From an uncultured Oscillibacter sp. (GTDB lineage Bacteria > Bacillota > Clostridia > Oscillospirales > Oscillospiraceae), in contig NZ_CANTJS010000013.1 of the NCBI RefSeq assembly GCF_947654275.1, forward strand, positions 1-64,000: 64,000 nt of DNA, written 5' to 3'. The position numbers and the translations under genes are program-made. Under the pieces are notes generated by a model that worked only from the letters and a program-made list of their open reading frames with translations, was not told where the DNA came from and ran no database searches. Below, piece after piece: positions 15,790 to 24,721 of this stretch (position 1 is its first letter; each line of letters starts with the position of its first letter).

Positions 15790-16989
15790 TTAAATAACGC
15801 CTTTTTCCTTCAACTCCGCCAGTCTGGCCTCGTCCAGCCCCAGCAGCTCGCCGTAAACGCCGGCGTTGTCCTCGCCCAGCAGCGGCGCGGCCTTCCGGGG
15901 ATAGGATTTGGTGCGGGTCAGCTTCTGAGGGCAGGCGGTGATGTGCAGCTTGCCGATGCCGGGCTGCTCGATTTCAGGGAACATATCCCGGGCCCCGGCG
16001 ATCTGGGGGTCCTTCACCAGCCGGTCGATGGTGTTCACGGCGCAGGCGGGGCATCCGGCACCGTTGAGCATGGAGTCGATTTCGTCGATGGTATACTGCT
16101 CCGTCCAGGGGCAGATGATCTCCCGCAGGGCCTCGTGGTTGGCCACCCGGTCCTTGCTCTCCAGGAAGCGGGGGTCGCTGGTCAGCTCCGGCATCTTCAT
16201 TACGTCGCAGAGGATGGAAAACAGCTTGTTGTTTCCGGCGGCAATGACCACGTCGCCGTCCCTGGCGGGGAAGACGTCATAGGGGTAGGTGGATTCATAG
16301 CGGTTGCCGATGCGCTGGGGGATGCGTCCGGTGGACTGGTAGATCATGGTGATATTCTCCATGGCGGAGGCCACGGAGTCCACCAGGGCCACGTCCACCT
16401 TCTCGCCCAGGCCGGTTTTCTGCCGGTTTACCAGAGCCGCCAGAACGCCCACGGTGAGGTTCAGTCCGCCCAGCACGTCGCCCAGGGGGGTGCCGGTGCG
16501 GGTGGCGGGGCCGCCGGGCCAGCCGGTGGTGCTCATCATGCCGCCCATGGCCTGACCCACGATGTCATAGCCCGCCCGCTTGCTGAAGGGGCCTGTATGG
16601 CCGAAGCCGGAGACCGCGCCGTAGATAATGGCGGGGTTGACCTCCTTCAGCACGTCATAGCCCAGGCCCAGCTTTTCCATGGTGCCGGGACGGTAGTTCT
16701 CAATCACGATGTCGGCCTTCTTAACCAGCTCCAGGAAGAGGGCCTTGCCCTCCGGGGCTTTCAGATTCAGGGTGCAGCCCAGCTTACTGCGGTTGAAGTT
16801 GGCGTAATAGACGCTGTTGTCATTGACAAAGGGGCCCATTTTCCGGGTGTCGTCGCCGCCGTTGGGATTTTCCAGCTTGATGACGGTGGCTCCCATGTCC
16901 GCCATCATCATGCCGCTGTACGGGCCGGCCAGCACCCGGGTCAGGTCCAGAACGACAATGCCCTCCAGCAAACCTTTTTCGTTTGTCAT
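15790..16989 (-). CDS. CaiB/BaiF family III CoA-transferase
   Basis: A 399-aa family III CoA-transferase. The N-terminus VVLDLTRVLAGPYSGMMMAD, KLENPNGGDDTR, the IVIENYRPGTMEKLGLGYD block and TPLGDVLGG near residue 170 (whose Asp is the expected acyl carrier) are all present. It moves CoA between carboxylic acids; relatives include succinyl-CoA:citramalate and succinyl-CoA:glutarate/HMG transferases. The track start at 17061 is rejected: ATG 16989 has an AGGAAAGAGG site and begins the family sequence. It is the first gene behind a minus-strand sigma-54 promoter. Confidence 0.92.
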   Translation of the reverse strand: MTNEKGLLEGIVVLDLTRVLAGPYSGMMMADMGATVIKLENPNGGDDTRKMGPFVNDNSVYYANFNRSKLGCTLNLKAPEGKALFLELVKKADIVIENYRPGTMEKLGLGYDVLKEVNPAIIYGAVSGFGHTGPFSKRAGYDIVGQAMGGMMSTTGWPGGPATRTGTPLGDVLGGLNLTVGVLAALVNRQKTGLGEKVDVALVDSVASAMENITMIYQSTGRIPQRIGNRYESTYPYDVFPARDGDVVIAAGNNKLFSILCDVMKMPELTSDPRFLESKDRVANHEALREIICPWTEQYTIDEIDSMLNGAGCPACAVNTIDRLVKDPQIAGARDMFPEIEQPGIGKLHITACPQKLTRTKSYPRKAAPLLGEDNAGVYGELLGLDEARLAELKEKGVI

Positions 16990-17136
16990 AATCAAAGACC
17001 TCTTTCCTGTTTTTCCTGTTTTTTCCGGTTCACATGTTCCTGTTTTAGTTGGCTGCTTCAAGCAGCGGAACGCGCCGTTCGCCGCGGCGAGGAGCGGCGG
17101 GACCCGTCCTGTAGAAATTCGCTGTGAAACCTATGA

Positions 17137-17152
17137 AGCAAATCCCATGCCA
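17137..17152 (-). promoter_or_regulatory. Sigma-54 promoter P1 (CoA-transferase operon)
   Basis: The minus strand reads TGGCAT-N5-TTGCT, an exact -24/-12 layout. The predicted transcript start is about 137 nt before the CoA-transferase ATG. The gap 16990-17462 holds P1, P2 and an AT-rich presumed enhancer, and no gene. Confidence 0.85.
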
Positions 17153-17278
17153 GCTATATTCCGCCGCTTTCGCGCCGGATGCCTTTCCGTGGGACAGACA
17201 GGGAAGGAGGGAGGGGGTCTGCGTCGGAACCGGCGGCATTTTGGCGTAACATGTAACAAAATGATACGAAACTGTTCT

Positions 17279-17290
17279 ATTGTGAAACGG
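17279..17290. promoter_or_regulatory. Candidate shared enhancer motif for P1 and P2
   Basis: ATTGTGAAACGG matches ATTGTAAAACAG upstream of P3 (10 of 12 positions identical). It lies 126 bp from P1 and 119 bp from P2, in an AT-rich block (17241-17305) that also holds TGTAACA and a second GTGAAACG. Activator binding is inferred. Confidence 0.45.
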
Positions 17291-17409
17291 GTGAAACGAA
17301 TGCCGCCGGGTTTATGGAATGCCGTCCGGGAGAAACGGGAACCATCATGACAGGTTCGGAAAAAATTTTTCTGATAAATCCAGCCGCAGCCCGGGAAAAC
17401 CGGCGGGAC

Positions 17410-17425
17410 TGGCACCTGTTTTGCT
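17410..17425 (+). promoter_or_regulatory. Sigma-54 promoter P2 (AEC transporter operon)
   Basis: TGGCAC-N5-TTGCT, the near-perfect -24/-12 consensus. Transcription would start about 27 nt before the AEC start codon. Confidence 0.9.
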
Positions 17426-17462
17426 ATGCAAACTTTACAAGAAGATCGGAGTGATGACACCC

Positions 17463-18407
17463 ATGCTTGATAATCTGCTGTTCAGCCTGAATATCAGCCT
17501 GCCCCTGTTTGTGATGATGGGGCTGGGCTGTCTGCTGGCTCATAAGGGGCTGTTTACGGAGGACTACATTGCCCGGACCACGGACCTGGTGTATTATGTG
17601 CTGCTGCCGGGGAAGCTCTTTCTGGACATCGCCACCATGGATCTCTCCACGGCCTTTGATGTCCGCTACATGGCGGTGACGCTGACGGGGGCCATGCTCC
17701 AGTTCGGCCTGGCCTGGGTCTGCGGGAATCTGCTGTGCCGGGACCGGCGGAAGCAGAGCGCCTTTGCCCATGCCTGCTTCCGGGGCAATTTTGTGTACCT
17801 GGGCGTGGCGCTGCTGCAAAACATCTACAATACCAACTCCGTGGCCTCGGCGGCGCTGATTCTGCTGGTGGTGATGCCCCTGTACAACATTCAGGGCGTC
17901 ATTCTGATGAGCGTCAAGGAGGGAAAAGGAGAGCTGCGTCTGGGTTCGCTGCTGCTGGCGGTGCTGAAAAACCCGGCGGTTCTGGCTATTCTGGCGGGTC
18001 TGCCCTTCGCCTGGTTCCAGATTCCCCTGCCCTATGTGGCGTCCAAGAGCCTGGAGTATTTCCGTTCCGCCCTGAGCACGGTGGCGCTGCTGCTGGTGGG
18101 GTCCACCATCCGGCTGGACGTGATCCGGTCTAACCTGCGGCTGCTGCTGAAAATCAGCGGCGTGAAGCTGGTGCTGATTCCGGCCCTGTGGGCGGCGTTT
18201 TCCGCCTGGGCGGGGCTGACGGCGGAGCAGATTGCCACGCTGACCATTGTGGGCGCCATGCCCGCGGCGGTGAACGTCTATGTCGTCACCGGCAAGATGG
18301 GAGGCGACGGGGAAGTGGCCAGCGGCGCGGTGGTGCTGACGCATCTGCTGTCCCTGTTTACCATGACCGGGGTGGTCTTTCTCCTCAAAAGCCTGGGGAT
18401 GGTCTGA
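17463..18407 (+). CDS. AEC (auxin efflux carrier) family permease
   Basis: A 314-aa integral membrane protein with about ten helices in two five-helix halves. N-terminal LPLFVMMGLGCLLAHKGLF and the C-terminal GAMPAAVNVYVVTGKMGGDG are typical of bacterial AEC carriers, many of which carry malate, malonate or related acids. The track extends upstream to 17319, but P2 lies inside that extension; ATG 17463 follows GGAG with 11 nt and is preferred (ATG 17454 is possible). It is the first gene of the P2 operon, 105 nt before the second lyase. Confidence 0.88.
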   Translation: MLDNLLFSLNISLPLFVMMGLGCLLAHKGLFTEDYIARTTDLVYYVLLPGKLFLDIATMDLSTAFDVRYMAVTLTGAMLQFGLAWVCGNLLCRDRRKQSAFAHACFRGNFVYLGVALLQNIYNTNSVASAALILLVVMPLYNIQGVILMSVKEGKGELRLGSLLLAVLKNPAVLAILAGLPFAWFQIPLPYVASKSLEYFRSALSTVALLLVGSTIRLDVIRSNLRLLLKISGVKLVLIPALWAAFSAWAGLTAEQIATLTIVGAMPAAVNVYVVTGKMGGDGEVASGAVVLTHLLSLFTMTGVVFLLKSLGMV

Positions 18408-18512
18408 GCGGCGCGTTCCCGTGTCCGCCCCGCAGAGCGGCCGGACATTTTAATATACAAACCAGTTCAAACAACGCACAAAACGAAAACGGAGAGGGAA
18501 AGGGAGGATTGC

Positions 18513-19436
18513 ATGGCCATGTATATGCCGGAAAAAGTGGAGCTGATTGAGGTCTGCCCCCGGGACGGATTCCAGAACATTCACGATATGATTCCCACGG
18601 AGAAGAAAGTCGCCATCATCAAAAAGCTGGCGAAGGCCGGCTTTAAGCGGATGGAAATTACCTCCTTCGTCAGCCCCAAAGCGATTCCCCAGATGGCCGA
18701 CGCCAGGGCGGTGACCGCCGCTGTGATGGACACCCTGCGGGCCGAGGGCGTGGAGGCGGTGGCCCTGGTGCCCAACGCCCGGGGAGCGGAGGACGCCATT
18801 GCCTGCGGCATCGACGAATTGACCTTTGTCATCAGCGTCAGCCGGGCCCACAATATGGCTAACGTCCACCGTACGCCGGAGGAATCCATGGAACAGTTTA
18901 AAGGCCTGGTTGAAAAATACGGACATCAGATCAAGTTCCGCCTGGGGCTGGCTACCGCCCTGGGCTGCCCCTTCGGTGAGGAAATCACAGCCGAGCGGGT
19001 GGCGGCAATGACGAAGTTCGGTCTGGACCTGGGCTGTGAGGAGGTTATGATTGCCGACACGGTGGGCATATCCAACCCTGTCCGTACTTATAAGCTGATG
19101 CGGGAGCTGCTGATGCAGTTCGGCGCCCAGCGCTTTGTCATGCACCTCCACGATACCCGGGGGCTGGCTCTGGCCAACACCGTGGCGGCGATGCAGGTGG
19201 GCATCCATAAGTTTGAGTCCGCCGCCGGCGGTCTGGGCGGCTGTCCCTTCGCCCCCGGCGCGGCGGGCAACGTTGCCACCGAAGATGTGCTGAACATGAT
19301 GACCCAGATGGGCATTGAGACCGGTATTGACGCCGGCAGGCTGATGGAGGCGGTGGACCTGATCCGGCAGGAGGTCCACGCTTCCATCGTCAGCCACATG
19401 GCACTGCTGTGCCCCAGGGCCCCGGAACCGGCGTAA
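18513..19436 (+). CDS. HMG-CoA lyase family enzyme, paralog 2
   Basis: A 307-aa HMG-CoA lyase-type TIM barrel. All expected catalytic elements are kept: IEVCPRDGFQ, MEITSFVSPKAIPQMAD, ADTVGISNP, HLHDTRG and GGLGGCPFAPGAAGN. It differs clearly from paralog 1 elsewhere, for example HLHDTRGLALAN versus HFHDTRGCGMVN. It sits behind the AEC gene with no separate promoter recognised, so P2 probably drives both. Two lyases in one regulon suggest two substrates, two stereoisomers or two steps. A strong terminator follows. Confidence 0.88.
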   Translation: MAMYMPEKVELIEVCPRDGFQNIHDMIPTEKKVAIIKKLAKAGFKRMEITSFVSPKAIPQMADARAVTAAVMDTLRAEGVEAVALVPNARGAEDAIACGIDELTFVISVSRAHNMANVHRTPEESMEQFKGLVEKYGHQIKFRLGLATALGCPFGEEITAERVAAMTKFGLDLGCEEVMIADTVGISNPVRTYKLMRELLMQFGAQRFVMHLHDTRGLALANTVAAMQVGIHKFESAAGGLGGCPFAPGAAGNVATEDVLNMMTQMGIETGIDAGRLMEAVDLIRQEVHASIVSHMALLCPRAPEPA

Positions 19437-19456
19437 GGGAGGTTCGCTCTCCAGAA

Positions 19457-19490
19457 AGACGCCCGCCTGTTGATTGCAGGCGGGCGTTTT
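19457..19490 (+). terminator. Terminator of the AEC-lyase operon
   Basis: Stem ACGCCCGCCTG / CAGGCGGGCGT with a 7-nt loop and a short T-tract. Confidence 0.9.
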
Positions 19491-19567
19491 CGCGGGAGCG
19501 GAACTTCGCCGTTTTTTCTGGCAAGGCGGAGGAAAGGAAACAAGGGGTTTCCGTTCCGGCCGGAATG

Positions 19568-19576
19568 TGCTATAAT
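19568..19576 (+). promoter_or_regulatory. Extended -10 promoter of the sigma-54 activator gene
   Basis: TGCTATAAT at 19568-19576 is an extended -10 element. No good -35 is seen. It would give a leader of about 145 nt and lets the activator be made without sigma-54. Confidence 0.55.
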
Positions 19577-19728
19577 ATAGTTTCCGATGCTTGAAGCCGT
19601 TTTGCCCGCCGCCGCAGGCGGCGGCCGCAAAACATGATATTCCTTCCGGCCTTTCGGTTCGGAAGCAATCAAAACAATTCCGGCCTGAGGAGCGGGCCGG
19701 GACGAGTCAGGACAGGCAGGTGAAAGGG

Positions 19729-21678
19729 ATGGAACTGGATTGGGAGAAGCTGGACTGTGTGCAGGAGATCTGCATGCTGGCCCCTACCCGGCAGCTGGCG
19801 GAAAAGGCCCGGGGCATCATCGCCGCTCGGGGCTGGGAGGCGATGGACGTGGTCCTCAGCCCCTATGGACGAAAGAATATCATGAATTGCGCCAAAGGAC
19901 TGGGGGAGAAGGGGGCCCGCATCATCGTCTCCCGGAAGGGCTCCGCCCAGATTGTGAAGGAAACCACGGATTTGAAGGTGGTCAGCCTGAACAATACGCT
20001 GATTGACTATCTCCAGACTCTGCGTATGCGGGGGCTGCATACCCCCGGCCTGGTGGCGGTGTTTTCCTATGACCCTATGGGGGAGGAGCTTCAGCGGCTG
20101 TTTGAGCTGGTGGATATCCAGGTGAAAAACTATATTTTCAAAACCGCCGAGGACTGTGACGGCTGCGTGGAGCAGGCCCTGCGTGACGGGGCGGTGTACA
20201 GCATCGGCGGCGCGTGGACCGCCCAGTCCGCCCTGGAACGGGGGCTGCCTCATGTAATCCTGGAAAATTCCGAGGAGTCCATCGTCAACGCGCTGGAAGT
20301 GGCGGACCAGATCCGCCGCCTCCAGCGGGAGGAGGAAGAGAAGCAGCGGGCGCTGAAAATCCGGATGGAGACCTATCAGGCGGTTCTGGACTTCACCCAT
20401 GACGCCATTTTGTCCATTGACGAGGAAGGCCGGGTCCAGGTGATGAACCCCGTGGCGGAGCGGATTATGGGCTGCCGGGCCGAGGATGTCATCGGGAGGC
20501 CGGTGGACCAGGTGCTGCCCAATACCCGGCTGCCGGAGGTGCTGCGCAGCGGGAAAAAACAGGTGAATCAAATTATGAAGATTCACCAGACCATGTCCAA
20601 CACCAACCGGATTCCCATTGAGGTCAACGGTCAGATACACGGTGCGGTGGCCACCTTCCAGGACGTCCGGCAGCTCCAGAGCGCGGAGCAGAAAATCCGC
20701 CTCAAGCTCCATGAAAAGGGCCTGGTGGCCAAGTATTTCTTTTCGGATATCCTGGGGGAGTCCTCCGCCATCAAAAAGGCCGTGGCCGTGGCCCAGAGCT
20801 ATGCGGCTTCTCAGGCTGCGGTGCTGATTCACGGCGAGACCGGCACCGGCAAGGAGCTCTTTGCCCAGAGCATCCACAACGCCAGCGCCCGGCGGGACGG
20901 TCCCTTTGTGGCGCTGAACTGCGCCGCCGTCAACAGCAGTCTGCTGGAAAGCGAGCTCTTCGGCTATGAGGCCGGGGCCTTCACCGGGGCCTCCAAGGGG
21001 GGCCGGGAGGGCCTTTTTGAGCTGGCCCACGGCGGCACCATCTTCCTGGACGAAATCGGCGATATCCCCAGGGAGACACAGGTGGAGCTGCTGCGGGTGC
21101 TCCAGGAGAAGGAAATCCGCCGGGTAGGCGGCGACCGGGTGATTCCTGTGGACGTGCGCATCATCACCGCCACCAACCGGGACCTGCCCCAGGAGGTCGC
21201 CGGCGGAAGCTTCCGCCAGGACCTCTATTACCGCCTGGACGTGCTGGACCTGGAGCTGCCGCCTCTGCGGGCCCGGGAGAGCGACGCCCGCATCCTGGGA
21301 CTCCACCTGTTCCGGCAGATGCAGGACGGAGAGGACCCGGCCATACAGGCCCGGTTTCTGGAGCTGCTGGACCAGGTGGGGGATTACCCCTGGTACGGCA
21401 ACATCCGGGAATTGCAGAACTTCGTGGAGCGTACACACATTCTGCTCCGGAGCCATGTGGACCTCCGGGACAGCCGGCAGGGACTGCTGTGCCGCCGGGC
21501 TTCCGCCTCCGAAACGGAAGCAGCGGGAGGGCCCAGGACCCGGGAGGACCGGGAGCGGGCCGCCATTCGGGAGGCTCTGGAGGCCTTCCCGGCATCTCTG
21601 GAGGAGGCTGCACGGAGTCTGGGGTGCAGCCGTCAGACACTCTGGAGAAAAATGAAGAAGTATGGAATCACACGCTGA
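19729..21678 (+). CDS. PrpR-type sigma-54-dependent transcriptional activator
   Basis: A 649-aa enhancer-binding protein. Domain order: PrpR_N sensor (about 10-180), a PAS domain (about 210-320), a sigma-54 AAA+ module with Walker [11 protein letters not shown], the sigma-contact loop GAFTGA and Walker [11 protein letters not shown], then a Fis-type helix-turn-helix ([20 protein letters not shown]). PrpR_N domains sense organic acids such as methylcitrate. ATG 19729 behind AGGTGAAAGGG is chosen over the track start at 19591, which is upstream extension. It lies between its presumed targets: P1/P2 on one side and P3 on the other. Confidence 0.93.
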   Translation: MELDWEKLDCVQEICMLAPTRQLAEKARGIIAARGWEAMDVVLSPYGRKNIMNCAKGLGEKGARIIVSRKGSAQIVKETTDLKVVSLNNTLIDYLQTLRMRGLHTPGLVAVFSYDPMGEELQRLFELVDIQVKNYIFKTAEDCDGCVEQALRDGAVYSIGGAWTAQSALERGLPHVILENSEESIVNALEVADQIRRLQREEEEKQRALKIRMETYQAVLDFTHDAILSIDEEGRVQVMNPVAERIMGCRAEDVIGRPVDQVLPNTRLPEVLRSGKKQVNQIMKIHQTMSNTNRIPIEVNGQIHGAVATFQDVRQLQSAEQKIRLKLHEKGLVAKYFFSDILGESSAIKKAVAVAQSYAASQAAVLIHGETGTGKELFAQSIHNASARRDGPFVALNCAAVNSSLLESELFGYEAGAFTGASKGGREGLFELAHGGTIFLDEIGDIPRETQVELLRVLQEKEIRRVGGDRVIPVDVRIITATNRDLPQEVAGGSFRQDLYYRLDVLDLELPPLRARESDARILGLHLFRQMQDGEDPAIQARFLELLDQVGDYPWYGNIRELQNFVERTHILLRSHVDLRDSRQGLLCRRASASETEAAGGPRTREDRERAAIREALEAFPASLEEAARSLGCSRQTLWRKMKKYGITR

Positions 21679-21719
21679 GAGCGTTGCGAGGCTCCAGGAT
21701 TGACGTTGCAATCTGAAAC

Positions 21720-21731
21720 ATTGTAAAACAG
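21720..21731. promoter_or_regulatory. Candidate enhancer motif upstream of P3
   Basis: ATTGTAAAACAG resembles the 17279 motif. TGTTACA follows at 21736-21742. The distance to P3 is 131 bp, in the usual enhancer range. Confidence 0.45.
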
Positions 21732-21862
21732 AATATGTTACACACCTGCAACATCCTGAAAAACACGAGAAAGCGGATTCGTCTTTTTTCGCAGCCGTTC
21801 AAAAACTGTCCATATTTTCCGTCAATGCGTCTAAAGATTTTCGTCAGGTGGAAGCGGATATT

Positions 21863-21878
21863 TGGCATTGTTTTTGCT
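21863..21878 (+). promoter_or_regulatory. Sigma-54 promoter P3 (DASS transporter)
   Basis: TGGCAT-N5-TTGCT, exact -24/-12 spacing. It would give a leader of about 77 nt before the transporter gene. Confidence 0.88.
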
Positions 21879-21965
21879 TCTATTTTTTCCGTACCGGTGA
21901 GCGGCGAGGCAGCCGGCACAGCGCCCCATCCGTCGGCGCACACAAAATAATAGGAGGAGAAATTG

Positions 21966-23435
21966 ATGGGTAAGTATCCAATTCGCAAAGTCGGCTTCAT
22001 CGTGGGCATTCTGCTGATGCTGATTATCGGCTTCATGCCTACCCCTGCGGGCCTGGCGGCGGTTGTTCCTGAGGGAGCGCCCCCGGAGCTGGCTCAGAGA
22101 GTGCTGGCAGTAACGGTTCTGATGGTGGTTTTCTGGATTACAGAGGCCATGCCGATTCCCTTTACCGCACTGCTCCCGATTCTGCTGTTCCCTCTGATGG
22201 CCATTACCGGCGCCAAGGGCGAGAACGGCATCCAGCTGTTCCGGCACTACGCCTATCAGACCTGCTACCTGCTGGTGGGCGTGGGTTTCCTGTCCGGCTC
22301 CATGGTCAAGCACGGCCTGCATAAGCGTCTGGCCCTGGGCATCGTCAGCAAGGTGGGCAAGAAGCCCACCACCCTGATTCTGGGCTTCATCATCGCCGTG
22401 GCGTTTGTCTCCATGTGGATGAGCAACACCGCCGCCACCGTCATGATGCTCCCCATTGCCATGTCCATCGCCTCTACCCTGGACGAGGACAAGAGCTCTT
22501 TGAAGAAGGCAATGCTGCTGTCCATCCCCTATGCAGCAACAATCGGCGGCATGTCGACCACCATCGGCACCACCACGAACCCCACAGGTATCGGATTGAT
22601 TGCCGAGACCATCGGCGTTGATATCAACTTTGTGGACTGGCTGAAAATCGGCCTGCCCTTCACTGTGATTCTGATTCCCCTGATGTGGATTTACATGGTG
22701 AAGTTCTTCAAGGTGGACAAGATGGAGGCCGTGGACATCTCCGAAGCCCACAAGCAGTATGAGGCTCTCGGCCCCATGAACAAGGGCGAGAAGTGGACCG
22801 CCATCATCTTCCTGATCTGCGTGGTCCTGTGGTGCACCCGCTCCATCGTCTGGGGCAAGTACATGAAGTTCGCCTCCGATGAGACCGTCGCCATGCTGGG
22901 CGCGTTCCTGGTGATGGCCATTCCTCTGAACTACAAAGAGGGCGAGAATGTCTGCGACTGGAAGACCGGCTTCAACGACATCCCCTGGAACGCGGTCATC
23001 CTGCTGGGCGGCTCCATGGTCATGGGCAACGCCTTCAAGGACGCCGGCTGCGCCACCTGGGTCGCCAACATGCTGGGCGGTCTCGCCGGCATGAATGCTG
23101 TGGTCATCTGCATCATCGTCGGCCTGGTCACCGCCCTGCTGACGGAGCTGACCACCAACGCCGTTGTGGTTGCGGCCTTCATCCCTGTTCTGGCAGGCGT
23201 GGGCACGGCCATCGGCGTCAGCCCCTTCGCCATGATGATTGCCACCATGCTGGCCTGCAACTTTGCCTTTATGCTGCCTCCCGCCACGCCTCCCAACGCC
23301 ATTGCCTACGGTACCGGCGAGATCACCATGAAGGACCTGGTTACCTGCGGCCTTGGACTGAAGCTGATCGCTCTGGTGGTGTTCCCCATTGTGCTGTACG
23401 GCATCACCATGGGCCTGTTCGGCATCGGCGCCTGA
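21966..23435 (+). CDS. DASS/SLC13 family sodium:dicarboxylate symporter
   Basis: A 489-aa transporter with 11-13 membrane segments. The two conserved Ser-Asn-Thr-type motifs are visible: WMSNTAATVMMLPIA with TTIGTTTNPTG in the first half, and TELTTNAVVVAAFIP with PPATPPNAIAYGTG in the second. The family imports succinate, malate, citrate and related acids with Na+. An AGGAGGAGAAATTG site precedes ATG 21966. Control by P3 ties it to the neighbouring CoA-transferase/lyase genes. It differs from the AEC carrier in family and mechanism, so the island has two uptake or exchange routes. Confidence 0.93.
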   Translation: MGKYPIRKVGFIVGILLMLIIGFMPTPAGLAAVVPEGAPPELAQRVLAVTVLMVVFWITEAMPIPFTALLPILLFPLMAITGAKGENGIQLFRHYAYQTCYLLVGVGFLSGSMVKHGLHKRLALGIVSKVGKKPTTLILGFIIAVAFVSMWMSNTAATVMMLPIAMSIASTLDEDKSSLKKAMLLSIPYAATIGGMSTTIGTTTNPTGIGLIAETIGVDINFVDWLKIGLPFTVILIPLMWIYMVKFFKVDKMEAVDISEAHKQYEALGPMNKGEKWTAIIFLICVVLWCTRSIVWGKYMKFASDETVAMLGAFLVMAIPLNYKEGENVCDWKTGFNDIPWNAVILLGGSMVMGNAFKDAGCATWVANMLGGLAGMNAVVICIIVGLVTALLTELTTNAVVVAAFIPVLAGVGTAIGVSPFAMMIATMLACNFAFMLPPATPPNAIAYGTGEITMKDLVTCGLGLKLIALVVFPIVLYGITMGLFGIGA

Positions 23436-23480
23436 TAAAAGCCGCCGCATCCAGTTGAATCAATCCGGCAAATCAGCCTG

Positions 23481-23516
23481 AAAAGCGCGGTCCCCAACGG
23501 GGGCCGCGCTTTTTTG
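23481..23516 (+). terminator. Terminator of the DASS gene
   Basis: AAAAGCGCGGTCCCC stem with GGGGCCGCGCTTTTTT; a strong hairpin with A- and T-runs on both sides. Confidence 0.92.
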
Positions 23517-23561
23517 CATTCGTGGGATTTGATATTCCCGGGATGCTGTGCTATACTGCCG

Positions 23562-23945
23562 CTAGAGAATGTTTTTCACGCTGAACCGCTCCATTTCCGC
23601 CAGCAGGCGCAGCTGGTCCCGGAGGCCGGCCGCCTCTGCCTGGAATTCGCTGTCTTCCTGACAGGCGGCGAAGGCCATTGCCCGGTGGTACATGGCCCCG
23701 GCGTCGTCTACGGCGTCGTGCTGTGTGACCGTGTGGAGATAGGTCTGCTTCCGGCTCCAGTCGGCATAGCCCGCGTCCAGGGCGGCGGCGGCTCCGGACC
23801 AGTCCCCGTCCTCCGCCAGGCGGACTGCCTCGTCAACCTGGGACTGCCAGCGCCGGACATGGGCGGACATGGCGAAGCTGTTCCACAGGGAGAAGGCCAG
23901 AAGCAGCCCCAGAACGGCGGCGGGAAGAAACAGGGCCCGCTTCAT
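23562..23945 (-). CDS. DUF4363 family protein
   Basis: A 127-aa protein with an N-terminal membrane anchor (FLPAAVLGLLLAFSLWNSF) and an extracytoplasmic helical region rich in Trp and Ala (WQSQVDEAVRLAEDGDW). It matches the DUF4363 pattern, which is often coded with a DUF421/YetF protein, as here. The genes overlap by 4 nt, so translation is coupled. Function is unknown. Confidence 0.8.
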   Translation of the reverse strand: MKRALFLPAAVLGLLLAFSLWNSFAMSAHVRRWQSQVDEAVRLAEDGDWSGAAAALDAGYADWSRKQTYLHTVTQHDAVDDAGAMYHRAMAFAACQEDSEFQAEAAGLRDQLRLLAEMERFSVKNIL

Positions 23946-24616
23946 GCTTCCGCCTCCTTTTTCACGCAGAATACCTGTCCCGTTTCATCCAGGGTAAGCA
24001 GGAAGACGTCCCCGGGTGCGTTCGCCCCTTCCCGCCGCAGGGTTTCCTCCAGCCACGCGGCGTCCCGGCCGCAGGCCTCCAGATTTCCCCGCAGGACCCG
24101 GCCGTCGTTGACCAGGACCACCGGCAGGACAGGCTCCTCCGACCGCAGGCCCATCTGGGCGGCGCTGGGCGGAGGCGACCAGGGGAGAACGGACAGGTGC
24201 CCGGAGTTTTCCAGGATTGCGTATTTCACCTCGCTGATGCCGGAATAGCCCTGGCCCCGGAGCTCCTCCAGAAGCTCGTCCAGGGTATAGCGGTTTTTCC
24301 GCATGACGGATTGCTGCAAAACCCCCTGACGAATCAGGATGGAGGGGGTGCCGCAGACCAGCGCCCGAAACCGCAGGTTTATCAGGGACAGCTGGCTCAG
24401 CAGCATGGACAGGGCCAGCAGCGTCAGAATGGGGATGACGCCGGCCAGCAGGGGAATGCCGAAGTCCTGCATAGGCACGGTGGCCAGATCGGAGATCATC
24501 ATGGTCAGCACCAGTTCGCCGGGCTCCAGCTCCCCGATCTGCCGCTTGCCCATGAGGCGCAGACCGGTCATGATGAGGAAATAGAGGATGATGGTACGGG
24601 TAAACGCGGTAATCAC
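23942..24616 (-). CDS. DUF421 (YetF-like) membrane protein
   Basis: About 224 aa. Three N-terminal membrane helices (TIILYFLIMTGLRLMGKRQIG; MMISDLATVPM; VIPILTLLALSMLLSQ) are followed by the cytoplasmic YetF domain (GTPSILIRQGVLQQSVMRKNRYTLDELLEELR). The family is common in spore-formers; the role is not settled. The track start at 24742 looks like extension. GGAGG lies 2 nt from ATG 24622 but 8 nt from the in-frame GTG 24616, so GTG is preferred; the difference is two codons. Confidence 0.85.
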   Translation of the reverse strand: MITAFTRTIILYFLIMTGLRLMGKRQIGELEPGELVLTMMISDLATVPMQDFGIPLLAGVIPILTLLALSMLLSQLSLINLRFRALVCGTPSILIRQGVLQQSVMRKNRYTLDELLEELRGQGYSGISEVKYAILENSGHLSVLPWSPPPSAAQMGLRSEEPVLPVVLVNDGRVLRGNLEACGRDAAWLEETLRREGANAPGDVFLLTLDETGQVFCVKKEAEA

Positions 24617-24721
24617 AGGCATTTCCTCCGGGAGAAAATCGTTTGTCTCAGTATCCGCCGTTTTGGCCGCCCCTATTCCCGGCGGGATTTCGGAAATCTG
24701 AAAAAAATTTTTTCGGAGGCC

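Noticed and set aside
14893-17127. 744-aa plus-strand ORF opposite the lyase and CoA-transferase
   Set aside because: Gly/His/Val-rich shadow; the minus-strand genes have full catalytic motifs and ribosome binding sites.
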